Positions 51,923 to 61,436 are shown, counted from the first letter of the stretch. The stretch: 64,000 bases of DNA from Leisingera aquimarina DSM 24565 (GCF_000473165.1 NZ_KI421504.1:1749437-1813436), one strand, 5' to 3'. Notes: generated by a model not told the origin, from the letters alone. Made by a program: numbers and translations.

Positions 51923-53014
51923 TCAGGCTCCCACGAAGAACCCGTAATTCTCTGCAAGGACGTGCCGTGTATCGACGCCGAGTTCCCTTGCGGCGGTGAA
52001 AGCCCAATGGGGATTGCGCATCATTTCCCGGCCCAGGAGAACGATGTCTGCTTTCCCTGCGGTGATGATCTCGTTCGCTTGATCCGCCCGCGTGATAGCC
52101 CCGACAGCCATGGTGGGCATCATTGCAAGCTTGCGCACCTCGCCGGCCATATCCGGCTGCTCTGGTGTTCGCCCGTTGATCGCTCCTCGGGCCTCGGGCA
52201 CAGCCCCCCCCGCCGAGCAGTCCAAGATATCGACCCCGCGCTCTTTCAGCCAGCCGCCGATTTCGGCCATATCTTCAACGGTCAGCCCGCCGGGGGCAAA
52301 GTCGTCGACGGATAGCCGGACCGCGAGAACGCGATCTTCCGGCCAGACTTCTCGGACTCTTTCAACAGTTTCGAGCAGGAATCGCGCGCGGTTTCGCGGC
52401 GAGCCGCCGTATTCGTCGGTGCGCGCATTCACAAGCGGCGTCAGGAACGAGTGGAGCAGATAGCCGTGGGCGCAATGCACTTCGAGCAGCTGATACCCCG
52501 CATCGCGCGCCCGCTTGGCGGCATTCACGAATTGTCCTTGAATTTCTTGGATCTCAGAAACGGTCAGTGCTTTGGGCTGGCGCCAAAGCCGTTGTTCCGT
52601 TGGGTCAAACCGCTCCGTTGTCGGGCTTACCGGAGACCACCCTCCGTTCTCATCGGAGATATGATTGCCGCCATCAAGCGCAGTTGCCGCGCTACCTTTT
52701 CGGCCGGAGTGAGAGATCTGGATGCCCGGCACTGCGCCATGGGCCTTAAGGAAGGACACGATCTGTGAGGCCTTTGCGGCTTGCGCGTCATTCCAGAGGC
52801 CCGCGCAGCCGTGTGAAATGCGGCCCGTGGGTGACACAGCGGTGCACTCCGCCATCACCAAACCCGCCCCGCCCACAGCGCGCGCACCGAGATGCACCAG
52901 ATGCCAATCTGTGGCGACGCCCTCCACGGACGCGTACTGGCACATCGGAGACATCCCAATGCGGTTCTTGAAGGTAACGTTATTGATCATCAATGAAGAG
53001 AAAAGATCTGGCAT
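51923..53014 (-). CDS. NADH:flavin oxidoreductase, Old Yellow Enzyme (YqjM-like)
   Basis: A 363-residue FMN TIM-barrel enzyme of the YqjM/thermophilic-like class. Cys25 in GMSPMCQYAS is the redox-tuning cysteine. HCAHGYLLHSFLTPLVN carries the two histidines that bind the substrate oxygen, followed by the NARTDEYGGSPRNR signature. It reduces activated alkenes such as enones, maleimides or nitro-olefins with NAD(P)H. It is divergent from a LysR-type gene and upstream of a ProC-like gene. The natural substrate is unknown. Confidence 0.9.
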   Translation of the reverse strand: MPDLFSSLMINNVTFKNRIGMSPMCQYASVEGVATDWHLVHLGARAVGGAGLVMAECTAVSPTGRISHGCAGLWNDAQAAKASQIVSFLKAHGAVPGIQISHSGRKGSAATALDGGNHISDENGGWSPVSPTTERFDPTEQRLWRQPKALTVSEIQEIQGQFVNAAKRARDAGYQLLEVHCAHGYLLHSFLTPLVNARTDEYGGSPRNRARFLLETVERVREVWPEDRVLAVRLSVDDFAPGGLTVEDMAEIGGWLKERGVDILDCSAGGAVPEARGAINGRTPEQPDMAGEVRKLAMMPTMAVGAITRADQANEIITAGKADIVLLGREMMRNPHWAFTAARELGVDTRHVLAENYGFFVGA

Positions 53015-53102
53015 AGCCGCCTCATTTGATTTTCAGCACAAACGATTGCAAATCTGCGGTTCAAGCAAGACAAGAATTTTTCAACATGTATAATTTCATA
53101 TT

Positions 53103-53990
53103 ATGAATGAATCTGACCTTCCATCTATGACATCCATTCGGGCCTTTGCCCTTTTTTCCGAGCATGGCAGCATATCCGGGGCAGCAAGGGCCATGAACGT
53201 CACGCAGCCGGCGGTCACGCAGCAAGTGCGCGCACTGGAGCGGTATCTGGGAGTCAAGCTGGTCAAACGCCATAAGCGCGGAGTGCTCTTGACGGATGAA
53301 GGACAAGTTCTTGCTCATTACCTGCGAAGGGGCTTTGGCGAGATACGCGAGGGCGTCCGCGTCGTCACAGCGAGCAAGGCGCCGAACGCGATACGGATCA
53401 CGGCATCTCCCAGCTTTGCCGCCTATTGGCTTGTTCCTCGCGTGACATCCTTCCAGGCAGCGCATCCCGGCGTGAGTGTTCAGCTTGACTTGAGCGCAGA
53501 GGCGCGCGCGCTCAAAGACACCGGGTTTGATGTTGCCATAAGGTATTGCCGCGATCAGGACTTGCCGCCAGGGGTATCCCCGCTTTTTGAAGTCGCCCTT
53601 AATGTCTTGTGCCACAAAGATCTGGTACCGGCAAAGCCTTGGACACATGAAAAGCTGCAAGCCTTACCCTGGTTGCAGGAGCTTGGCGTATCAGATGTCA
53701 AAAACTGGTTCGTGCGTCACGGCATGGGCACTTCTGTTCCTGATCAGATTTCCGAGATGCCCGGCAACCTGATCATCGAGGCCGTCCGACGTGGAGAGGC
53801 CGCGGCCTATTCCGTGTGTGATTGGGTCTCACCTGAATTGGAAAGCGGCGAGTTGGTGGAAATCTGGCCAAGCCGAGAAAAGGGCTTCTATTACGCGATC
53901 ACCGACAGCGGTAGTCCAGTTCTCGAGCTATTCTTAGATTGGTTGGTCACGGAGGCGGGGGGGCGCTGTGCGCGCGCACAAACGGCTTAG
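53103..53990 (+). CDS. LysR-family transcriptional regulator, GcvA-like
   Basis: A 295-residue LysR regulator. The helix-turn-helix lies in SISGAARAMNVTQPAVTQQV (about 24-43) and a periplasmic-binding-like effector domain follows (TASPSFAAYWLVPRVTSFQA). The sequence resembles the GcvA/AmpR branch. It is divergent from the Old Yellow Enzyme gene with 88 bases between, so it probably controls that gene and the ProC-like gene. The gap is AT-rich, and the start has no clear ribosome site. Confidence 0.87.
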   Translation: MNESDLPSMTSIRAFALFSEHGSISGAARAMNVTQPAVTQQVRALERYLGVKLVKRHKRGVLLTDEGQVLAHYLRRGFGEIREGVRVVTASKAPNAIRITASPSFAAYWLVPRVTSFQAAHPGVSVQLDLSAEARALKDTGFDVAIRYCRDQDLPPGVSPLFEVALNVLCHKDLVPAKPWTHEKLQALPWLQELGVSDVKNWFVRHGMGTSVPDQISEMPGNLIIEAVRRGEAAAYSVCDWVSPELESGELVEIWPSREKGFYYAITDSGSPVLELFLDWLVTEAGGRCARAQTA

Positions 53991-54395
53991 GCGAACTCGC
54001 ACAGGTCAAGTTAAAATTATCGAGAAGAGCATTGTTGCATGCGCAAACGTAACACTGGATTGCCAAAGGTGCTGACGTCAAACAGTCCCCGTGTCCCATC
54101 CATTCGCTGACGGCCGGGATCGGTATGGTGTGGCGGATGCGCAGATCACAGATCTGTTGCAAGAATTCGACGAGAAGGTCGCTCCCTTGGCGCTCGGCAA
54201 AACATCCCGAACCGGGGAAGGCATGGAGGCCTTTCTCGAGCTTCTGGATGCGCAGAACAAGCCTCTGGAGGGCAAGAAGGCCTTGCTGCGCAAGCCGGGA
54301 CGCAAGGCAGGGAGCAAGTCTGAGCGGCGCGTTCGAGCAGATGACTGCTGCGGTTGGGCTTTCTACCGGCCAAAAAACGCTGAGCGAAAAGCACA
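53991..54395. other. Probable mobile-element debris upstream of the recombinase
   Basis: About 400 bases with several weak open frames and no recognisable product. AGCATTGTTGCA at 54028-54039 is identical to the outer 12 bases of the right end of the IS at 24382-25526, here reading inward to the right. It may be the end of another copy of that IS type, now lost. No matching right end was found before the recombinase. Confidence 0.4.
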
Positions 54396-55277
54396 TTGCA
54401 CAACCGTCGTGGCTATATCGTAGCAGCGGCCAAAGCCCTCATGTCGGGTCGGGGGTATCTCATCGGCTCGATCTACGAGCTGACCGATCCGGATGTCATC
54501 GAGAATATTGCGGATGTCCTGGCTGAAGCCAATGAGGACAGGGAGTTCGCAAGCGACTACGTGCCATCCGTTTTGAAGACCCTTCGTAAACTTGCTGTCG
54601 GGTATTGCGAGCGGGAGGCCGAAGATATCGAGGATATCTCGGAACTGATCAAAGATTTCGAGATGGGCCGCCGGGGCATTGCCCCGCGAAATAAGGCGAA
54701 GCTCCAGGCGGTCACACCGGGACGCATTCAGCGCTTCATTGATGTATCAGATGAAATCATCCGGTATGTGAACGCCCGGGCAGAAGGTGTGAAGCGACGG
54801 TATCGCGGGAAACACGGTAAAACACCTGATCTGTCGGACATTTATGATGCCGAAATGCTGCGTGACGTCATGATGGCACTCGCCCAAGACATTCTGCTGG
54901 TACGCGCGCCGCGCAGTGAAAACCTGATCGGCATCGAATTGGACTGGATCCGATGGACGAGTGATCAGGCGACAATTGTGGTGCCAGCACCCAAGGTAAA
55001 AATGCGAACAAGGGCAGATGCGGATCTCTTCATTCCGCTGAACCCCTTTGTCAGCAAGCGGCTCAGGGTCCCAATTCACCGCTTTCGTGACAGTGCGGCA
55101 ACCGAAGCTGCAGAGGATCTGGAGAATGGCGGAGCTCTGGCACCGGCACTTCTGGGTCATCGGGATGAGAAAACCACGCAACGGCACTATGATCATTCCG
55201 AGGGTGTGAAGGGCGCTCGGAACTTCGCGGAACTCATTCAGACCAGGCGATCGGCACCTGTTGACCTCAAAATCTGA
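54396..55277 (+). pseudogene. Tyrosine-type site-specific recombinase, internally shortened
   Basis: A 293-codon open frame. The C-terminus is clearly a tyrosine recombinase: HRFRDSAATEA (His228, Arg231), LLGHRDEKTTQRHY with His255 and nucleophile Tyr265. The first catalytic Arg is probably Arg173 in VRAPRSENL. The Arg-to-HxxR distance is only about 55 residues, whereas about 90-110 is usual, so a piece of the catalytic core seems to be deleted. The N-terminus also begins abruptly without a core-binding start or ribosome site. It is a relic of an integrated element. The frame is open, so expression of a defective protein is possible. Confidence 0.65.
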
Positions 55278-55522
55278 ATACTTCCCTAAGTCTCCGCAAG
55301 CCGCTGTAAATGCTGAAACTTCCGAAATAGATTAAGAAAGGGAATGCACTACCCGCACGGAATGATGTGCCCCCAGTCTCAACTAATTCCCTTCACCACC
55401 TCAACCGCTGCCAACCAACGCTCCTTTAGAGAGTTGGTCTTTAACAGCAATTGAGCAGCCTCAAGAAAACAGTTCGGCGTCGCAGCTTTTCCAGCCCAGA
55501 TGATCTGTCTCCCGGGCTTCGG
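55278..55522. other. Gap between recombinase relic and GntR gene
   Basis: About 245 bases between convergent genes. No tRNA, attachment site duplicate or terminator hairpin could be recognised by eye. It has a lower GC content than its surroundings. Confidence 0.35.
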
Positions 55523-56254
55523 TTACCCCTCGAATGTCGAAAAATCGAAGTCGTCGAGATACTGTGCTTTCATGAAATTCGTGAACCGATCGTGGAACTG
55601 ACGTGTGTGTTCGTGAGCCAGGCGGTCTGCCAGATCTACGTCCTGGGCTTCGATTGCCTTGATCATGTCGAAGTGCTCAGACTGGAGCAGGTGGTCAGTC
55701 GTGGACGACTGTAGATAGTCGAAATGCATGTGCAGAATTCGCCGTCCTTCGTCCAGTAGTTGTCCATAGCTCTTGGCGAAATAGGGGTTCTTGCCGCCCG
55801 CAGCCACAGCCATGTGAAAGGCCTTGTTGGCCTCTGACATTCGCAGATGATCATTGGCTTCGCAGGCAGCGTCGAATTCCCGGGCCTTTTCCAACATCAA
55901 CTCGATATCTGCGCCGCTGCGGTGCTTTGCGGCGAGGCGTGTATTGATCCGTTGCAAGGCATCCAGCGCTTCGACGTAACGCGGAAATTCGGCGAGGTTG
56001 ATGGGCGCCACAAGGGTCGAGCGGTTCGACAAGGTCTCAGCAAGACCATCGGCAGTCAGTCTGACCAGCGCCTCGCGGATCGGGGAGCGGGACATGGCGA
56101 ATCTTTGCGCCAGCACGGTTTCTTCAAGCACTGCACCGGGGGCCAATTCGAGGGTCAAAATTTCGCGCTTGAGTGTTTCATAAACGAATTTCGCACCGCC
56201 ACCCTTGGCCTGTTTCGGAGTTGCTTTCGCAGGATTCGCTTTGGTTGCAGGCAT
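55523..56254 (-). CDS. GntR-family (FCD subfamily) regulator
   Basis: A 243-residue regulator. A Lys/Ala-rich N-terminal tail precedes a winged helix (FVYETLKREILTLELAPGAV, QRFAMSRSPIREALVRLTAD). An all-helical FCD ligand domain with a metal-binding histidine pattern (AFHMAVAAGGKNPYF, DHLLQSEHFDMIKAI) follows. FCD regulators usually repress catabolic operons and release DNA on binding an acid. It is divergent from the ABC/lyase/oxidase operon, whose promoter holds a perfect palindrome, so it is the likely controller. The ligand is unknown. Confidence 0.9.
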   Translation of the reverse strand: MPATKANPAKATPKQAKGGGAKFVYETLKREILTLELAPGAVLEETVLAQRFAMSRSPIREALVRLTADGLAETLSNRSTLVAPINLAEFPRYVEALDALQRINTRLAAKHRSGADIELMLEKAREFDAACEANDHLRMSEANKAFHMAVAAGGKNPYFAKSYGQLLDEGRRILHMHFDYLQSSTTDHLLQSEHFDMIKAIEAQDVDLADRLAHEHTRQFHDRFTNFMKAQYLDDFDFSTFEG

Positions 56255-56324
56255 TCGGCGCGGTTCTCTCGGCTTTATACGTGTCTGTCTTCGTAACGTC
56301 TTTCGCCGCTTTCTACAAAACGTA

Positions 56325-56361
56325 TTGACATGTCATCACCGTGTCGACATTGTGTCGACAC
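56325..56361 (+). promoter_or_regulatory. Promoter and palindromic operator of the amino acid uptake operon
   Basis: A consensus -35 TTGACA (56325-56330) and a 17-base spacer lead to a -10-like CATTGT (56348-56353). A perfect palindrome covers the -10: GTGTCGACA (56341-56349), TTG, TGTCGACAC (56353-56361). GT-N2-AC cores are typical of FCD-type GntR operators. The location argues for repression by the divergent GntR protein. Confidence 0.7.
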
Positions 56362-56373
56362 GTGGAGAAGATA

Positions 56374-57408
56374 ATGGAGAAGGCAACGATGAAGGCGTTG
56401 ATCGCAGGTGCCGCACTTGTGGGGGCCGCACAGGCCGCGCAGGCGGATAGCCGTCTGGGCGCGGTCCTGGAACGTGGCTCGCTTTTGTGCAGCGGCCACA
56501 ACGGTAGCTTTCTTGGTTTTGCGGAAGTGGATGACAAGGGCACCTGGAAAGGTGTCGATATCGACCTGTGCCGTGCCCTGGCTGCCGGCCTGTTTGGTAC
56601 GTCCGAGGGCAACCTCGAAATCGTTCCGATCAGCTGGGCGCAACGCTGGCCGGCATTGCAGTCGGGTGACATTGACGTGGTCATAAAGGTTTCGGGCTGG
56701 ACACAAAGCCGCGATACCGAGCTGAACCTCTCCTATAGCCGCCCCTATTTCATCGGCGCCTTCCAGGCCATGGCACACGCGTCTCTGGGCGCCGAAACCA
56801 TGGCCGATCTGGATGGCGGCACCCTGTGTGTTGCGGCCGGCACCTCGACCGAGCGTTCGGCAGCAGCCTATTTGGAGGCCAAGGGTATCGAGGCCGAGCT
56901 ACTGACCTTTGAAAACGGAGACGAGCTGCGCAATGCCTACTACGAAGGCCGTTGCGACGGGCAGGTTGAATGGGCTCCCAGCCTGGCCGCCGGCCGTGTG
57001 GATGCGCCGGATGGTGCCGAGAACCATGTCATCCTGCCTGACGTGATCGACCTGGAAAGCGAAGGTATCATCGTACCCGAGGGCGACCCGGATTGGCTGG
57101 ACGTCCAAAACTGGATGTTGTCGTCCCTGTGGTATGCCGAGGCAAACGGGATCACTTCGGAGAACGTGGACGAAATCCGCGCCAACCCGCCGACTGCGAC
57201 GATCGAGAAATTCCTTGGCGTGACACCGGGCTATGGCGTGCGACTGGGAGTGTCGGATGACTGGGCCTACAACATGATCAAGGAAGTAGGGAACTTTGCT
57301 GAGATCTATGATCGCAACATCGGCAAGGATTCTCCCTACGGCCTGCCGCGTGGCGTGAACGCCCTCTATTCGGATGGTGGCGTCTTCTTCCCGATGATCA
57401 TCGACTGA
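56374..57408 (+). CDS. Polar amino acid ABC transporter, substrate-binding protein
   Basis: A 344-residue periplasmic binding protein of the general L-amino acid (AapJ/BztA-like) family. A signal peptide (MKALIAGAALVGAAQAAQAD) is followed by a typical fold: VDIDLCRALAAGLFG, SWTQSRDTELNLSYSRPYFI-like segment and DVQNWMLSSLWYAEANG. ATG at 56374 is listed; ATG at 56389, behind GGAGAAGG, gives a simpler signal peptide and may be correct. It supplies the ligand to the permease pair encoded next. The Aap family accepts many amino acids, but here the downstream enzymes suggest an imino or amino acid degraded to a keto-glutarate-like product. Confidence 0.9.
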   Translation: MEKATMKALIAGAALVGAAQAAQADSRLGAVLERGSLLCSGHNGSFLGFAEVDDKGTWKGVDIDLCRALAAGLFGTSEGNLEIVPISWAQRWPALQSGDIDVVIKVSGWTQSRDTELNLSYSRPYFIGAFQAMAHASLGAETMADLDGGTLCVAAGTSTERSAAAYLEAKGIEAELLTFENGDELRNAYYEGRCDGQVEWAPSLAAGRVDAPDGAENHVILPDVIDLESEGIIVPEGDPDWLDVQNWMLSSLWYAEANGITSENVDEIRANPPTATIEKFLGVTPGYGVRLGVSDDWAYNMIKEVGNFAEIYDRNIGKDSPYGLPRGVNALYSDGGVFFPMIID

Positions 57409-57493
57409 TGATCTTTCCCAAGTGTGTGGCAGACAGAGTGCGTCTGCCACCAACGCTTTCCATCCACGTAGTTTTCGTCAGGAGAGCCGCCTC

Positions 57494-58660
57494 ATGCCCG
57501 CGATCCTAAAGAACAGACGCATCCGCAGCAACGGATTCCAGCTGGCTTTCGTTGGCTCAATCCTGTTGATGATCGTGGTTTTTGTTACCACTGCCCAGAC
57601 AAACCTCGCAGCGCAGGGTCTGACCTCAGGGTTCGGTTTCCTGCAACAATCAACCGGCTGGCGTATCAGCTTTTCGCTCTTCGAATACAGCACATCGTCA
57701 CCCTATTGGCACGCAATCCTGGTAGGGGTGTTGAATTCGCTGTTCCTGGGGGCGATCACCTTGCCTGTTGCAACTATCTTGGGCATCGCCGTGGGGGTGA
57801 TGCGGACGTCGGGTAATGGTATGGCCGAGCTGATCGGCGCCTCATTCGTCGAGATTTTCCGCAATATCCCGCTGATCCTGCAGCTGCTGTTTTGGTACAC
57901 CTTGCTGTTGGCGCTGCCGTCGCCACGCGAGGCAACACAACTGTTTGGTGGCGTCGTCTTCACGGGGCGTGGCGTCTACGTACCCGGGCTGAATGTAACT
58001 GCCGGCTCTGTTTTCCTATCGGCGTTGATACTTCTCTCAGCGTTTGGGGCGGCAATTATTCTGCGATCAAAACGCTGGTCGCAGATCGACGGACCATACC
58101 CCATTCGTGAACGTCGTCTGTTGATAGCTGTGGCCGTTGTCGCCGCCGTTGTTGCCATGTGGCTGGGCCGAATTCCGGAGACCTCGCTTGTTAGCATCCC
58201 GGTGCAGAAGGGGCTGAATTTCAAAGAGGGTATCCGCATCTCGCCCGAACTGATGGCTTGTGTTATTGCGATTTCGATCTACGGCGCCGCTTATATTGCC
58301 GAGATTGTCCGGGCTGGATTCAACGCGGTCCCCAAAGGGCAGAGCGAGGCAGGCCACGCCTTGGGGCTGACTGGTTGGCAAATTTTCAGCCGCGTTCGAC
58401 TGCCCTTGGCCATTCGTATCGTGATGCCGACGTTGATCAACCAATTCGTCTGGTTGTTCAAAGCGACGACCGTCGGTATCGCCATCAGTTTCACCGACTT
58501 CTTCATGGTGGTGTCGACCGCCATCAATCAGAGCGGTCAGACGCTCGAATTGATCGGCATCCTGATGGGGGGCTTCCTGATTATCAACTACTCGATCGCC
58601 TGGGTGCTGAACCGCGTCAACGACGCGATCAAGCTCAAGGGCACCCAACTAAGGATCTGA
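57494..58660 (+). CDS. Polar amino acid ABC transporter permease (AapQ-like)
   Basis: A 388-residue inner-membrane permease of the HisM/AapQ family with about eight helices and a large insertion between the first helices, as in AapQ. The EAA loop is seen in NAVPKGQSEAGHALGLTGWQ, and a FRNIPLILQLLFW helix precedes it. It pairs with the next permease. The start at ATG 57494 follows AGGAGAG; the open frame upstream covers the gap after the binding protein gene. The stop is three bases before the next ATG. Confidence 0.9.
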   Translation: MPAILKNRRIRSNGFQLAFVGSILLMIVVFVTTAQTNLAAQGLTSGFGFLQQSTGWRISFSLFEYSTSSPYWHAILVGVLNSLFLGAITLPVATILGIAVGVMRTSGNGMAELIGASFVEIFRNIPLILQLLFWYTLLLALPSPREATQLFGGVVFTGRGVYVPGLNVTAGSVFLSALILLSAFGAAIILRSKRWSQIDGPYPIRERRLLIAVAVVAAVVAMWLGRIPETSLVSIPVQKGLNFKEGIRISPELMACVIAISIYGAAYIAEIVRAGFNAVPKGQSEAGHALGLTGWQIFSRVRLPLAIRIVMPTLINQFVWLFKATTVGIAISFTDFFMVVSTAINQSGQTLELIGILMGGFLIINYSIAWVLNRVNDAIKLKGTQLRI

Positions 58661-58663
58661 GGC

Positions 58664-59764
58664 ATGACTATGACTGCTGAAACCGCTCCAGCCACTGTTC
58701 ACATGCAAGAACCCGACCTGTTGCAGCGCATCAAGGCCAAGTACTTCGCAACGCGTATCGACGCAATTGTCTCCGTTGCATTCGGTGCGCTGGCCCTGTG
58801 GATCATCTGGTCTTTGCTAAACTGGGCCGTGTTTGATGCGACCTTCGGTGCCAACCGTGGGGATGTCTGCCGCGAAGACCTGCATGGTGGCGCCTGCTGG
58901 TCTGTGGTTTCAACACGCTGGCGGATTGTCCTGTTCGGCCTCTACCCCTTCGAAGAACAGTGGCGCTCGGGGCTTGCCAGCCTGGTCATGCTGGGTGTGG
59001 CCGTGCTGTCCTGCATCCCGTGGTTCTGGTCGACGCGCCGTCTCCCCATCCTTTGGCTGACCGGCTTTGCCATTTTCTATGTCCTGATGCGTGGCGGCTG
59101 GTTTGGGCTGGTAGAAGTGACCGAGCAGAACTGGGGCGGGTTGTCGTTGACCGTCTTCATATTTGCGGCTGTCAGCATTCTGGGCATGCCGCTGGCCATT
59201 GTCTTTGCCTTGCTGCGTCGGTCGGACCTGCCGTGGATCTCGAAGACAATGGCATTGATCATCGACACGATCCGCTCGCTGCCGCTGCTGTCCATCATGT
59301 TCACCTTCGCCATCGTGATGCCCTTTGTGCTTCCCGACTGGGCGATTGGGGGCAAGCTCTATCGTGTCATCGTGGGCTATGCGCTGTTCTTTGCGTGCTA
59401 CCAGGCCGAGATCATCCGCGGCGGCATGCAAGCCTTGCCTGTCGGTCAGGAAGAGGCCGCAAAGGCTCTTGGCCTGAAGTGCCGGCACAGGATTGGATAC
59501 ATCGTCCTGCCGCAGGCCTTCCGCAATGCCCTGCCGCCGACGATCAACCAGTTCGTGATCACGTTCAAAGAAACCTCGCTTGTCACGATCATCGGGTTCT
59601 TTGACGTCATGGCTTCTGGCCGGGCGGCGTCAGGCACCGCCGATTGGAATTTCGCCGTCATCGAGATGTACGTTTTCGTGGGGCTGATCTTCTTTGTCTT
59701 CGTCTTCTCGCTGTCACGCTACGGCGCCTATCTGGAACGCCGCCTCGATACCGGCCGCCGCTGA
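58664..59764 (+). CDS. Polar amino acid ABC transporter permease (AapM-like)
   Basis: A 366-residue permease partner of the preceding protein. The EAA loop is [20 protein letters not shown], followed by a [20 protein letters not shown] coupling helix. Membrane segments include [18 protein letters not shown]. Two closely spaced ATG codons (MTMT) lie at the start. With the AapQ-like protein it forms the channel for an amino or imino acid. The ATPase gene follows 13 bases later. Confidence 0.9.
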   Translation: MTMTAETAPATVHMQEPDLLQRIKAKYFATRIDAIVSVAFGALALWIIWSLLNWAVFDATFGANRGDVCREDLHGGACWSVVSTRWRIVLFGLYPFEEQWRSGLASLVMLGVAVLSCIPWFWSTRRLPILWLTGFAIFYVLMRGGWFGLVEVTEQNWGGLSLTVFIFAAVSILGMPLAIVFALLRRSDLPWISKTMALIIDTIRSLPLLSIMFTFAIVMPFVLPDWAIGGKLYRVIVGYALFFACYQAEIIRGGMQALPVGQEEAAKALGLKCRHRIGYIVLPQAFRNALPPTINQFVITFKETSLVTIIGFFDVMASGRAASGTADWNFAVIEMYVFVGLIFFVFVFSLSRYGAYLERRLDTGRR

Positions 59765-59777
59765 AGGAGTTTTTACA

Positions 59778-60518
59778 ATGACTGAACCTGCCATTCGCAT
59801 GGAGGGTATGAACAAGTTCTACGGCGGCTTCCACGCGCTGAAGAATATTGACCTCGAGGTTAAGCCTGGCGAGAAAATCGTCGTGTGCGGTCCGTCAGGG
59901 TCCGGAAAGTCCACGATGATCCGCTGCATCAATCGGTTGGAAGAGCACCAATCTGGGCTGATCGAGGTCATGGGCACCGTTTTGGATGATGATGTCGATC
60001 ACATCGACGAAATCCGGCGCGAAGCCGGGATGGTGTTCCAGAACTTCAACCTCTTCCCACATATGACCGTGCTCGACAATTGCACGCTCGCCCCGATGCT
60101 GGCGCGCATGATCGGACGGGCTGAGGCGGAAAAGACCGCCATGCAGTATCTTGAACGGGTCAAGATTCCTGATCAGGCGCACAAGTACCCTGGTCAATTG
60201 TCTGGCGGACAACAGCAGCGGGTGGCCATCGCGCGAGCGCTGTGCATGACGCCGGACATCATGCTATTTGACGAACCCACCTCGGCGCTGGACCCTGAGA
60301 TGATCTCGGAAGTTTTGGACGTGATGGTCGGCCTCGCCGAAGAGGGCATGACCATGGTCTGCGTCACACATGAGATGGGCTTTGCCCGTCAGGTTGCCGA
60401 CCGGGTGATCTTCATGGCCGATGGCGAAATCATCGAAGAGGGTGCGCCGGACCAGTTCTTCGACAATCCGCAGAACGAGCGCACGAAAACCTTTCTCAGC
60501 CAAATCGTCGGGCACTGA
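59778..60518 (+). CDS. Polar amino acid ABC transporter ATPase (AapP/GlnQ-like)
   Basis: A 246-residue ATPase. Walker [10 protein letters not shown] is at 38-46, and the signature LSGGQQQR and Walker [13 protein letters not shown] are intact, with the H-loop in VTHEMGFA. It energises the two permeases. The ATG at 59778 follows AAGGAG; the start of the longer frame lies inside the permease gene. Highly similar proteins occur in glutamine, general amino acid and hydroxyproline importers, so this subunit says little about substrate. Confidence 0.93.
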   Translation: MTEPAIRMEGMNKFYGGFHALKNIDLEVKPGEKIVVCGPSGSGKSTMIRCINRLEEHQSGLIEVMGTVLDDDVDHIDEIRREAGMVFQNFNLFPHMTVLDNCTLAPMLARMIGRAEAEKTAMQYLERVKIPDQAHKYPGQLSGGQQQRVAIARALCMTPDIMLFDEPTSALDPEMISEVLDVMVGLAEEGMTMVCVTHEMGFARQVADRVIFMADGEIIEEGAPDQFFDNPQNERTKTFLSQIVGH

Positions 60519-60545
60519 GCCCCGCCCAAAAGAAGGAATGTAAAC

Positions 60546-61436
60546 ATGAACTACAATGTGAAACTCTCGGGTGTGATGCCCGCTCTGGTCACCCCGTTCG
60601 ATGCCGCGGGCAAGATTGATTTCGGGGCATTTGAAAAACTGCTGACTCATTTCCGGGACGCAGGCGTAACTGGCTGGGTGCCGAACGGATCGACAGGTGA
60701 ATACTTCAGCCAGTCGACCGAGGAACGCCGCCAGGTTCTGCAATTCGTGAAGGACTTCGCCAACGACGACGAGATCCTGATTGCCGGTACCAACGCACCA
60801 GCTACGCGCGAGGTGATCGAGCAGACAGCCATGGCCAAGGAAATCGGCTATGACAACGTTTTGCTGGCCCCGCCCTTCTACACCCGCCCGACACAGGACG
60901 AGCTGATCAAGCACTATGAAACCGTGCTGGCCGAAGTCGATGTGAATCTGGTACTCTACAGCTACCCGGCAAAGGACGGCAGCGATATCAGCTTCGAACT
61001 GATGGATCACTTCGCCGACAAACCGCGTGTCATCGGCATCAAGGAAAGCTCGGGCGTACTGCAGCGAGCGATCGAAATCGCCACTCGCTACGAGGGCAAG
61101 ATCCAGCTGATTTCCGGCTCGGACGATATCGCTTTGGACTTCATGTTCTGGGGCGCGGACAGCTGGATTTGCGGCCCGTCCAATTTCCTCGCCAAGGCCT
61201 GCTGTGATCTGGACCGCGCTTACAAGGTCGGCGAACTGGCCAAGGCGAAAGACATCATGGCCAAGCTGTATCGTGCGATGAACATCCTTGAGAGCGGCAA
61301 GTTCGTGCAGAAAATCAAGTATGGTTGCGAGCTGCAGGGCCTGCCGGTGGGCGAATGCCGTTCGCCTCTGGGTCCGTTGACCGACGAAGAGAAGGCCGCG
61401 CTGAAAGAGGCGTTGGAGCCGATCCAAGCCATGTGA
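60546..61436 (+). CDS. Dihydrodipicolinate synthase-family lyase or deaminase
   Basis: A 296-residue class I aldolase-fold (DHDPS/NAL) enzyme. The Schiff-base lysine is Lys166 in VIGIKESSG, Tyr138 lies in LYSYP and the carboxylate-binding loop is GSTGEYFS (about 48-55). It is not likely to be the lysine-pathway DapA, because it lies in a catabolic operon with an oxidase and an aldehyde dehydrogenase. Family members include 4-hydroxy-1-pyrroline-2-carboxylate deaminase, keto-deoxy-sugar aldolases and 5-keto-4-deoxyglucarate dehydratase. The context favours the pyrroline deaminase of hydroxyproline degradation, which yields alpha-ketoglutarate semialdehyde. The call on substrate is tentative. 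Confidence 0.85.
   Translation: MNYNVKLSGVMPALVTPFDAAGKIDFGAFEKLLTHFRDAGVTGWVPNGSTGEYFSQSTEERRQVLQFVKDFANDDEILIAGTNAPATREVIEQTAMAKEIGYDNVLLAPPFYTRPTQDELIKHYETVLAEVDVNLVLYSYPAKDGSDISFELMDHFADKPRVIGIKESSGVLQRAIEIATRYEGKIQLISGSDDIALDFMFWGADSWICGPSNFLAKACCDLDRAYKVGELAKAKDIMAKLYRAMNILESGKFVQKIKYGCELQGLPVGECRSPLGPLTDEEKAALKEALEPIQAM

Noticed and set aside
54091-54423. 110-codon plus-strand frame upstream of the recombinase
   Set aside because: The frame gives no recognisable protein, lacks a ribosome site and overlaps likely mobile-element debris, so it was not called as a gene.
55278-55522. A tRNA or attachment site beside the recombinase relic
   Set aside because: No cloverleaf or duplicated end sequence could be drawn from the sequence.
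60264-61427. 387-codon minus-strand frame opposite the ATPase and DHDPS-family genes
   Set aside because: It spans two clear plus-strand genes and their gap and has no recognisable motif.
60546-61436. Naming the DHDPS-family gene dapA
   Set aside because: It has the general aldolase fold and lysine, but it lies in a regulated catabolic operon rather than a biosynthetic setting.
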